Shown: positions 1 through 5,786 of the stretch, in pieces
Numbering within the stretch: position 1 is the stretch's first letter
Layout: each line of letters starts with the position of its first letter
Assembly: GCA_003523055.1 (NCBI GenBank)
Contig: DPHC01000001.1
Coordinates: 92,236 to 103,247, forward strand
Source: Dehalococcoidia bacterium
GTDB lineage: Bacteria; Chloroflexota; Dehalococcoidia; Lucifugimonadales; UBA3495
DNA: 11,012 nt
Direction of reading: 5' to 3'
Notes under the pieces: model-generated
Databases searched by the model: none
Told to the model about the DNA's origin: nothing
What the model saw: the letters and a program-made list of their open reading frames with translations, nothing else
Program-made: the position numbers and the translations under genes

Positions 1-327
1 GTTTCTTTGGAAACTCCTATAGGTGAAGAAGAAGACTCTCATTTAGGAGACTTTATAGAAGATAGAAACGCTCCAGCTCCCGCAGATGCTGCCTCATTCC
101 AACTATTGAAAGAACAAGTTAGTGAAGTGTTAGACACATTGACTGAACGAGAGAGTAGAGTCCTTCAGCTGAGATTTGGGCTTGAAGATGGGAGAGGGAG
201 AACATTAGAGGAAGTTGGTAGAGAATTTGGAGTAACTAGAGAAAGAATTCGACAAATTGAAGCTAAAGCTTTGCGTAAACTTAGACATCCGACTAGATCT
301 CGCAAACTAAGGGACTTCTTAGAATAA
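1..327 (+). CDS. rpoD: RNA polymerase primary sigma factor (sigma-70/RpoD), C-terminal part; 5' end outside window
   Basis: Housekeeping sigma factor that directs RNA polymerase to -10/-35 promoters. The frame is open from base 1 (Val-Ser before LETPIGEEEDS), so the gene is cut by the window edge; the TTG at 7 is an internal Leu codon and not a start. The 108 visible residues begin in region 3.2 (PIGEEEDSHLGDFIED, the sigma finger that reaches the active site). Next comes region 4.1 (LTERESRVLQLRFGL) and the region 4.2 helix-turn-helix that reads the -35 box (EEVGREFGVTRERIRQIE, about residues 70-87). The protein ends in the usual primary-sigma tail, RSRKLRDFLE. The conservation of regions 3.2 and 4.2 is that of a primary sigma rather than an alternative or ECF factor. 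It stops with TAA at 325-327. The next gene starts 112 bases on with its own candidate promoter, so co-transcription is not implied. Confidence 0.96.
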   Translation, partial: VSLETPIGEEEDSHLGDFIEDRNAPAPADAASFQLLKEQVSEVLDTLTERESRVLQLRFGLEDGRGRTLEEVGREFGVTRERIRQIEAKALRKLRHPTRSRKLRDFLE

Positions 328-338
328 AATGAACAATC

Positions 339-351
339 TACTGGGGCAGTA
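339..351 (+). terminator. Possible weak terminator hairpin after rpoD
   Basis: TACTG-GGG-CAGTA is a perfect 5-bp stem with a 3-base loop, 12 bases after the sigma factor stop codon. It is followed by AT-rich sequence (ATGAATATTTATTT) rather than a clean U tract. Position favours a terminator, but the short stem and poor tail make it weak. Confidence 0.22.
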
Positions 352-382
352 ATGAATATTTATTTCCTGACCTGTACCAGTA

Positions 383-409
383 TTGATAGCTTAATCAGAG
401 TGATATACT
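383..409 (+). promoter_or_regulatory. Candidate sigma-70 promoter with extended -10 for the zinc-ribbon/sortase genes
   Basis: TTGATA (383-388) is a good -35 box. TGATATACT (401-409) is an extended -10 (TGn plus TATACT, 5 of 6 matches to consensus). The spacer is 15 bases, shorter than the ideal 17, but an extended -10 tolerates a weak -35 placement. Transcription would begin near 416, giving a short leader before the GTG at 440. The -10 lies inside the inverted repeat at 393-415. Confidence 0.42.
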
Positions 410-415
410 CTGGTT
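393..415. repeat. 9-bp inverted repeat over the candidate -10 box
   Basis: AATCAGAGT (393-401) and ACTCTGGTT (407-415) are complementary over nine positions with one G-T mismatch, around a five-base centre GATAT. As DNA it is a dyad covering the candidate -10 box and start region, where a repressor would bind. As RNA it would fold as a stable hairpin, but no U tract follows on either strand, so an intrinsic terminator is less likely. The repeat is directly visible; its function is inferred. Confidence 0.6.
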
Positions 416-439
416 GAGCAAGGTGTGGAGGAATGTGTA

Positions 440-658
440 GTGGATAATTCAGAAGGGGTAGCACCTCAATGCATGAAATGCCAAATAGGAGTATTAGTGC
501 CATTGTCTGATTATGGTGGACAAGGAGCCGCAGTTCACTATAAAGCGTGGGTATGTATAAACCCAGTTTGTGGATTTAATATTAAAATACGTAATGGCGA
601 CATCTATTTGAATGAGCCTATCAATCCTGGGGATGCAGTATCTAGAAACCGGCAATAA
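440..658 (+). CDS. Small zinc-ribbon-like protein, function unknown (72 aa)
   Basis: I chose the GTG at 440 because GGAGG lies at 427-431, eight bases upstream. The earlier in-frame GTG at 425 would place that ribosome site inside the gene and has no good site of its own. The product has two Cys pairs, C11-x2-C14 and C39-x4-C44, in the layout of a small zinc ribbon, with KAWVCINPVCGF around the second pair. It has no signal peptide or membrane segment, so it should be cytoplasmic. I do not recognise a named family. It lies 41 bases before the sortase gene on the same strand with no terminator between them, so the two are probably co-transcribed. Zinc binding follows from the Cys spacing only. 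Nucleic-acid binding or a structural role are both possible. Confidence 0.72.
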   Translation: MDNSEGVAPQCMKCQIGVLVPLSDYGGQGAAVHYKAWVCINPVCGFNIKIRNGDIYLNEPINPGDAVSRNRQ

Positions 659-699
659 TATAAATTGTACTGTCACTCTAATAAAACTCAGGTGAGCTA

Positions 700-1452
700 G
701 TGTTAACTGGATATGACGATCTTCTAAGAAAAAAGAAAATTGCCTCGAAACGAATGGCAGTTATTTTAATTTCGTTGGGTATATTGATTATCATAATTGC
801 TGGAATGAGTTATGTTTATCTTACGAATATGACTCCGCCCAGTAATCCCTCAATGTTAATTGAATACAATTATTCAGAATTAGGGAAAAAGTTACTGGAT
901 CCTGTTGCTCAACCAATGATTTATGAAGATGTTGATACTGAGCTTCTAAATGTTATTGATGGAGAACTTTCAATAAATACCTCTAGCCCATTATCTTTGG
1001 TAATACCCAGTATTAATTTATCTTCAAACGTGAACCCGTTAATAGAAGAATATTCAGGAAAGGATTCAACTGCAGCAGGATTAATGACGTATGCATCGCC
1101 TGCATACGTTGTAGGACACTTACCCAAAAGTGCTAACCCAGGTGAACATGGAAGCGTATGGTTGTTTGGTCATTTAGAAAGCCCTTTTTTGAACGAAGGC
1201 TCAATTTTTTGGAACTTACCTAGTATTCAAGAAAAACTAACTCTAGGTGAAAACGTGAATGTGATTGTGAAGAGCAGTAGCCATAAGACTATATATAGGG
1301 TAAATTCAGTTGACATAATTGAAGCAGATCAATTTGAGTATGAAGATTATGGGAAAGCTACATTACATTTAGTGACTTGTTATCCTAGGTTGGAATACGA
1401 CAAACGATTAGTGGTTAATGCGGAACTGGTTATAACCGAAAGAATTAATTAG
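700..1452 (+). CDS. Membrane-anchored sortase (cysteine transpeptidase)
   Basis: Sortases cut a C-terminal sorting signal and attach the protein to the cell surface or polymerise pilins. The 250-residue product has a basic N-terminus (KKK, KR), one transmembrane segment (about 19-41, ILISLGILIIIIAG) and an extracellular domain. The sortase barrel starts near LVIPSINL (100-107). The catalytic His is H158 in LFGHLES, the Cys is C227 in TLHLVTCYP (the TLxTC motif), and the Arg is R236 in YDKRLVV, so the whole triad is intact. The size and single N-terminal anchor are usual for small class D/E/F-like sortases; the class cannot be fixed by eye. The start is GTG with AGGTGAG at 690-696, three bases upstream, which is close. 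The stop codon overlaps the end of the convergent gene by eight bases. No LPxTG-type substrate is encoded in the window. Confidence 0.9.
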   Translation: MLTGYDDLLRKKKIASKRMAVILISLGILIIIIAGMSYVYLTNMTPPSNPSMLIEYNYSELGKKLLDPVAQPMIYEDVDTELLNVIDGELSINTSSPLSLVIPSINLSSNVNPLIEEYSGKDSTAAGLMTYASPAYVVGHLPKSANPGEHGSVWLFGHLESPFLNEGSIFWNLPSIQEKLTLGENVNVIVKSSSHKTIYRVNSVDIIEADQFEYEDYGKATLHLVTCYPRLEYDKRLVVNAELVITERIN

Positions 1453-2638
1453 TTACTTCATCATTGGATTTATTACGAATGCGGAGTCGGCGTAACCTTC
1501 TACCGAGTACTGATATTACTTGGATTGTAGAAGTGTCCGATTCTATAGTGTCTCCCAATATTGGCATCCTTCCGAGTTGTTGAAATACATAGCCTCCAAT
1601 AGTATCAATGCCGAACTCATTGATGTCGATATTAATCATCTTAGAAATATCATCTACTGATGTACCGGCGCTGACTATGAACTCACCATTTTGCAGTGGG
1701 ACAATTTCTGGGTTGGTGTTTTTTGTGAATTCGTCTTCAATTTCACCTACTATTTCTTCTAACAAATCCTCCATTGTTACTAAGCCCTCTGTTCCTCCAA
1801 ATTCGTCAACAACTATTGCCATTTGAATTGCATTGTCTTGTAAATCTTCGAGTAAGTCATCTATTAATTTGGCTTCAGGAACAAAATGTGCCGGCCTTAT
1901 GTAGTCATGTAAGTTGGTTTCAGCTTCGTTTTCATTTCGTTGCTTGATACTCAGAAGATCGTGAGAATGTATTATGCCAACGATTTGGTCTGGGGTTTCT
2001 TGGTATACAGGAATTCTGCTATGCCCACTATCTATTACACTTTGAATCATGTGATTGAGCCCGGATTTTATATCCACAGCAGTCATGTCAAGTCTCGGAA
2101 CCATGATTTCTCGCACAGTTGTATCATTTAGCTGAAGAATCGATCGAATCATCTCTTTGTCGTCAGAATCTAAATTACCAAGTTCGACTTCTCTATATAC
2201 TAAGTCTTCTACTTCTTCTTTAATTTCAGTAATACCATTAGTGGTTTGTGTTGTGTCTGAAGAATTTTGTGTTGATATAGAATTTAAAAGTCCTAAGATA
2301 GGTTTAGTAATTATAATTCTAAAAGGCTCTAGCTTTCTGTTAATGACTTCAACTAGAATTTCTAAACTTAAAACCAAAGCTAATAAGGCAATTAACATTT
2401 CTAATATGCCGAAAGAGTAGTTCCCTAGAAGTTGAATTATTATTATTAGCAGGAATGCTACAGACATAGCGGCAATACTGTTAAGTGAAATTTCTGCCAC
2501 GGATCGTTTTCTAACAGTTCTGTTGGTTAGAACTTTTGTAGTGAGACGTACGTAACTGTACAGGAGAGTAGCTATGACTGCATAAGTCATAAAACTAATT
2601 ATATATATAGTGCTTAGTGATAAATGATCAGTATCCAT
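1445..2638 (-). CDS. CBS-domain membrane protein of the CorC/HlyC (hemolysin C-like) family
   Basis: Related to CNNM/CorC proteins, which are linked to Mg2+/Co2+ efflux. The 397-residue product has about three membrane helices (10-32, 53-72, 74-98) and then a linker. It has two CBS domains (about 176-235, including REIMVPRLDM and HSRIPVY; and 247-303, including VVDEFGGTEGLVTMEDLLEE). The C-terminal CorC_HlyC/transporter-associated domain is about 312-390 (DTIGGYVFQQLGRMP). The C-terminal half is textbook. The membrane half is short and lacks a recognisable DUF21 motif such as the SETAL-type sequence, so transport activity is unproven. It begins 33 bases after the glmU stop on the same strand and is probably co-transcribed with it. 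No good Shine-Dalgarno is seen, but no other in-frame start lies upstream before a stop. It ends overlapping the sortase gene. Confidence 0.88.
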   Translation of the reverse strand: MDTDHLSLSTIYIISFMTYAVIATLLYSYVRLTTKVLTNRTVRKRSVAEISLNSIAAMSVAFLLIIIIQLLGNYSFGILEMLIALLALVLSLEILVEVINRKLEPFRIIITKPILGLLNSISTQNSSDTTQTTNGITEIKEEVEDLVYREVELGNLDSDDKEMIRSILQLNDTTVREIMVPRLDMTAVDIKSGLNHMIQSVIDSGHSRIPVYQETPDQIVGIIHSHDLLSIKQRNENEAETNLHDYIRPAHFVPEAKLIDDLLEDLQDNAIQMAIVVDEFGGTEGLVTMEDLLEEIVGEIEDEFTKNTNPEIVPLQNGEFIVSAGTSVDDISKMINIDINEFGIDTIGGYVFQQLGRMPILGDTIESDTSTIQVISVLGRRLRRLRIRNKSNDEVTN

Positions 2639-2642
2639 ATCA

Positions 2643-2658
2643 GCGTTATTAAGAACGC
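2643..2658. repeat. Small hairpin between glmU and the CBS-protein gene
   Basis: GCGTT-ATTAAG-AACGC forms a perfect 5-bp stem with a six-base loop in the 33-base gap after the glmU stop, just before the next ATG (minus strand). It lies where the ribosome site should be, and no T tract follows. It could affect translation of the second gene or be chance. Confidence 0.35.
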
Positions 2659-2671
2659 CGGATTAAGTACC

Positions 2672-4030
2672 TCAACCTTTCCAGTCTTTGTTGGGGCTTA
2701 TTTTAGCAGGAACTCCTATCGCTCGTCTACCAGATGGTACATCTTTTGTCACTACTGCCCCCGCTCCGGTTAAACAGTCGCTTCCAATAATTAATGGAGC
2801 CACTAGCATAGTATCGCATCCAATGAAAGTATTTTCTCCAATAATAGTACTATGTTTATTTACTCCATCGTAATTACAAGTAATAGTTCCTGCTCCAATG
2901 TTAGTTCCTTTTCCTATAGTAGCATCACCTAAATAACAAAAATGTCCGGCTTTAACTCCTGATTCCAACACTGTATTTTTTAACTCGACGTTATTACCAA
3001 TGTGGACATTGTTTTTAATTTTAGTATTTTCTCTTAAGTGACTGTAAGGACCTACATGGCATTGAATCCCTATTGACGAGTCTTTTATAGTCGATGATTC
3101 CACTACAGAATTGTCGCCAATATTCCCATTCACGATAGTAGTGTTGGGACCTATTATGGCATTAGCTCCTATTTTAGTAGCTCCCTTAAGTATGGAATTC
3201 TGTAATATTGTTGCATCCTGTTGGATACTTACGGTCGGTTCTATGTACACATTATTAGGATTGATAATTGTCACCCCTGACAACATTAATTGTTCTACGA
3301 TTTGTTTTTGCATTACCGCTGTTGCTTGAGATAATTGAAGTCGATCATTAACTCCGAGCATTTCGTCACGATGCTTGAGTTTACTAAACCCTACTTTTAA
3401 TCCCTTAGAATATGCTAGTTCTACAAGACTCGTAATATATTGTTCACCATTATGATTACTGCCTAATTCAGAAGTGAACTCAGATACGTTTTGGGTATTC
3501 ACGCAATAGATACCTGCGTTGACTTCTGTTTGTTGGTCTGACTGGATTGTTGATTCATTGGCCTCTTCAATTTTGGTTACTAAACCTTCTTTATTCCGAA
3601 TAACTCTTCCAAAATCTCCTGCTGTACAGTCCTGTAGAGTGACTATAGTAATAAAATTATCTTCACTTGAATGTGTCTGTATAAGGTCTTTGATACTGCA
3701 TTGGGAAATGAGAGGCATGTCTCCATTTTGGATGATTAAATTCTTAGGAACAGTCTCGCACTGTTGTAAATAAGATACCAACGCATCTCCGGTACCCTTT
3801 TGTTCTTTTTGCAAAGTGTATTTAATAGAATCATCTAAGGTTGTAGAGATTGGTTTTTTATTATCAGGTGACACAACTAGATTGATGTCATTTATTCCTG
3901 TTTCTCTTAGCGCAGTTATGGGGAACTGGATCAATGATTGCCCTAATATTTCATGCAATACTTTTGGAGTATTCGACTTCATACGGCTACCTTTACCGGC
4001 TGCTAATATTAGTCCTGCCCAATTGTCCAT
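2672..4030 (-). CDS. glmU: Bifunctional GlmU: glucosamine-1-phosphate acetyltransferase / GlcNAc-1-phosphate uridylyltransferase
   Basis: Makes UDP-N-acetylglucosamine for peptidoglycan and other envelope glycans. With the start at 4030 the protein is 452 residues, against 456 in E. coli. The uridylyltransferase domain comes first: LILAAGKGSRM (7-17), QKEQKGTGDA (74-83), NGDMPL with metal ligand D104, and GVNDRLQL with metal ligand N228. The left-handed beta-helix acetyltransferase domain follows from about 255. It has R333, K351 and catalytic H363 in KAGHFCYLGDA, then GAGTITCNYDG. R333, K351 and H363 fall at the same numbers as in E. coli. The ATG at 4030 is preceded by GGGAG (4036-4040, minus strand) at five bases, so the in-frame ATG at 4093, which would add 21 unrelated residues, was rejected. 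It is the first gene of a minus-strand pair with the CBS protein. Its promoter is the extended -10 at 4073-4081. Confidence 0.96.
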   Translation of the reverse strand: MDNWAGLILAAGKGSRMKSNTPKVLHEILGQSLIQFPITALRETGINDINLVVSPDNKKPISTTLDDSIKYTLQKEQKGTGDALVSYLQQCETVPKNLIIQNGDMPLISQCSIKDLIQTHSSEDNFITIVTLQDCTAGDFGRVIRNKEGLVTKIEEANESTIQSDQQTEVNAGIYCVNTQNVSEFTSELGSNHNGEQYITSLVELAYSKGLKVGFSKLKHRDEMLGVNDRLQLSQATAVMQKQIVEQLMLSGVTIINPNNVYIEPTVSIQQDATILQNSILKGATKIGANAIIGPNTTIVNGNIGDNSVVESSTIKDSSIGIQCHVGPYSHLRENTKIKNNVHIGNNVELKNTVLESGVKAGHFCYLGDATIGKGTNIGAGTITCNYDGVNKHSTIIGENTFIGCDTMLVAPLIIGSDCLTGAGAVVTKDVPSGRRAIGVPAKISPNKDWKG

Positions 4031-4065
4031 TATTGCTCCCACTTGGTCTCTGGTATTGATATAGA

Positions 4066-4081
4066 TGATATAATTATACCA
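4066..4081. promoter_or_regulatory. Symmetrical divergent promoter: one extended -10 element read on both strands
   Basis: TGATATAATTATACCA reads as TGn-TATAAT on the plus strand (4066-4074). On the minus strand it also reads as TGn-TATAAT (TGGTATAAT, 4081 back to 4073). The core TATAATTATA (4069-4078) is a perfect palindrome. The plus start would be near 4081, leaving about 45 bases to the ATG at 4126. The minus start would be near 4066, leaving about 36 bases to the glmU ATG at 4030. No strong -35 sits at 17 bases on either side; TTGATA at 4056-4061 is too close to serve the plus-strand -10. Shared -10 symmetry is a known cause of divergent bacterial transcription. Confidence 0.62.
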
Positions 4082-4125
4082 GTATATTGCCACTACAAAA
4101 TTATTAGTAGTTTTAAGGATTTTGC

Positions 4126-4305
4126 ATGAAAGAAATGTCTACAGAAGAAATAGCAATCTGCGCTAAGTTAGCTGGCATAAAAATTCCTGAAGATTTATTG
4201 ATCCAAGTAGCTCATAACATTAACGGTACCTTAAAAGTATTAGATTCAGTACAAATATCGGGATTAGAATCAGTAGAGTCATTACCAATAATTATTAAAC
4301 ATTAA
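4126..4305 (+). CDS. Small GatC/AtzG-like amidase partner protein (59 aa)
   Basis: ATG at 4126 is preceded by AAGGA (4115-4119) at six bases, and the frame stays open to TAA at 4303-4305. The 59 residues start with a helix (MSTEEIAICAKLAGIKIP) and a second long helix (PEDLLIQVAHNINGTLKVLD), then a short acidic stretch (SGLESVESLPII). This is the layout of GatC, the small subunit of the GatCAB amidotransferase, and of the related DUF4089/AtzG proteins, where a conserved motif of the type LGLxIxPE is followed by a helix with an N-L motif. AtzG partners the amidase AtzE. The gene ends 15 bases before an amidase gene, which fits a subunit or chaperone role. No GatB is nearby, so a tRNA amidotransferase role is unlikely for this pair. 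Assignment rests on pattern and context. Confidence 0.72.
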   Translation: MKEMSTEEIAICAKLAGIKIPEDLLIQVAHNINGTLKVLDSVQISGLESVESLPIIIKH

Positions 4306-4320
4306 TTAAGAGGGAATGAA

Positions 4321-5739
4321 ATGGATATAACCAAAGCTTTTCAGTTACCAGTAACCGAGTTACGAGAACAGATTCTTAATAAAGCTATCTCCCCAGTGGA
4401 ACTAGTTCAGTCTTATTTAGATCGCATTTCCAAATATGACGATGTTTTAAGAGGATTTATTACAGTATGTGCCGACACAGCTCTAGAAGAAGCAAAAAAA
4501 GCTGAGGCTCAATTATCTCGAGGAGGTGATTTTGGCCCATTATTTGGAATACCGTATTCCATAAAAGATCAAATTTACACCAAAGGTATTTTGACTACTA
4601 ACGGATCTACTATTTATGGAGATTTTGTTCCTGAATTTAATGGAACTGTTGAACAAAAACTGAAAAATGCAGGAGGAATCCTACTTGGCAAATTAAACAT
4701 GAGCGAATTTGCTAGTGGCGATGCATCTGATCACCCATATGGTATGCCCAAAAACCCATGGGATATAACAAGAAATGCAGGTACATCTAGCAGCGGATCT
4801 GGTATATCAGCATCAGCTGACTTGAGTGCCTTTGTTTTGGGAGAAGATACAGCAGGATCCATTAGAGGCCCAGCAGCGTTTTGCGGATTAAGTGGTATTA
4901 GACCTTCCTTTGGCAGAGTCTCAAGACATGGAGTATTTGGAGCTTCTTGGTCTATGGATACGGTCGGACCTTTGTCGAGATACGTTAAAGATTCGGCATT
5001 GGTTTTATCTGTGATAGCAGGGCACGATTCTAATGATCCATATTCTGCAAAAAACCCGGTTCCTGAATATGCAACTTTATTAACAGATAATATTAAGAAC
5101 CTGAAAATAGGTTTGATTAAAGAACGTATGGACCCGAGCTGGGGAGAATCAGATGTTTTCGACCGTTTTAACTCTGCAGTTGAAGTTTTGAAAGGCTTAG
5201 GAGCTGATGTTACAGTGATATCGTTGCCTAATATAGATTACTCGGCAATAGCCTCTGCTACTCTAATTAACATTGACGCTGCTTATCTGAACCGTAACTT
5301 GATTGAAACTAAATTGTCAGATTTTGACTATAATAACCAGATTAGATTACTTTCCGGAGCTATATTGCCTGCGGATGCTCATAAGAAAATTAATTCTATA
5401 CGCGAAGTCGTCAGAAATGAAATATTAGCTGCTTTAGAGAGTGTAGACGTTTTAATACTTCCCACTTCACCTATAGTAGCTCCTAAAATACCAAATAAAA
5501 AAGGTATGGACAGTACACAAGAAATGGTAGATAGTTTTGGTGGTCGACGCCAATTCACCTCGCCGTTTAATTTAGCGAATGTTCCTGCTATTTCGGTTTG
5601 TTGCGGGTTTAGTGATGCTGGAATGCCAGTTGGAATGCAAATTGTATCTAAGCCGTTTAATGAGCAAACTATATTTAATACAGCATATGCCTACGAATCT
5701 GCTACTGAATGGACTGAACAAAGGCCAAACTTAGATTAA
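4321..5739 (+). CDS. Amidase-signature (GatA/AtzE-like) hydrolase
   Basis: Hydrolyses a C-N amide bond using the Ser-cisSer-Lys triad of the amidase-signature family; the substrate is unknown. The 472-residue product has K82 in GIPYSIKD, the Ser-rich loop GTSSSGSG with cis-Ser at S156, and the nucleophile S180 in GEDTAGSIRGPA. The 24-residue gap between the two serines matches the family. The loop is usually GGSSGGS, so GTSSSGS is a mild variant. No signal peptide or membrane segment is present, so it should be cytoplasmic. A Shine-Dalgarno GAGGG (4310-4314) sits six bases before ATG. It follows the GatC/AtzG-like gene by 15 bases, so the two are probably one operon and perhaps one complex. 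GatA proper is unlikely with no gatB nearby; AtzE-like, aryl-acylamidase or allophanate-hydrolase-type activities remain open. It shares motifs such as DFVPEF with the second amidase. Confidence 0.92.
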   Translation: MDITKAFQLPVTELREQILNKAISPVELVQSYLDRISKYDDVLRGFITVCADTALEEAKKAEAQLSRGGDFGPLFGIPYSIKDQIYTKGILTTNGSTIYGDFVPEFNGTVEQKLKNAGGILLGKLNMSEFASGDASDHPYGMPKNPWDITRNAGTSSSGSGISASADLSAFVLGEDTAGSIRGPAAFCGLSGIRPSFGRVSRHGVFGASWSMDTVGPLSRYVKDSALVLSVIAGHDSNDPYSAKNPVPEYATLLTDNIKNLKIGLIKERMDPSWGESDVFDRFNSAVEVLKGLGADVTVISLPNIDYSAIASATLINIDAAYLNRNLIETKLSDFDYNNQIRLLSGAILPADAHKKINSIREVVRNEILAALESVDVLILPTSPIVAPKIPNKKGMDSTQEMVDSFGGRRQFTSPFNLANVPAISVCCGFSDAGMPVGMQIVSKPFNEQTIFNTAYAYESATEWTEQRPNLD

Positions 5740-5764
5740 TGGTAAATTTAATACTGTCCTGTAT

Positions 5765-5786
5765 GTAAATAAACATTGTTATTTAT
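5765..5786. terminator. AT-only hairpin between convergent genes, possible bidirectional terminator
   Basis: TAAATAA (5766-5772) and TTATTTA (5779-5785) form a 7-bp stem around ACATTG, with a G-T pair outside. It lies in the 43-base gap between two convergent genes and includes the TTA that is the stop of the minus-strand gene. A stem with only A-T pairs is weak, so this is tentative. Confidence 0.3.

Noticed and set aside
425..439. GTG at 425 as the start of the zinc-ribbon gene
   Set aside because: It lies upstream of the GGAGG site, which is correctly spaced for the GTG at 440.
328..439. Possible tRNA or small RNA gene between rpoD and the zinc-ribbon gene
   Set aside because: The hairpins at 339-351 and 393-415 do not make a cloverleaf and there is no T-loop or CCA-like end. 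A regulatory reading is simpler.
4031..4093. Upstream in-frame ATG at 4093 that would lengthen GlmU by 21 residues
   Set aside because: The extra residues (AIYWYNYIIYINTRDQ) do not fit the GlmU N-terminus, no ribosome site precedes them, and they would run through the divergent promoter. The ATG at 4030 has GGGAG at five bases and gives the expected length.
4321..5739. Calling this amidase GatA of the tRNA-dependent amidotransferase
   Set aside because: There is no gatB in the window, the Ser loop is a variant, and the small upstream protein is short compared with typical GatC of about 95 residues.
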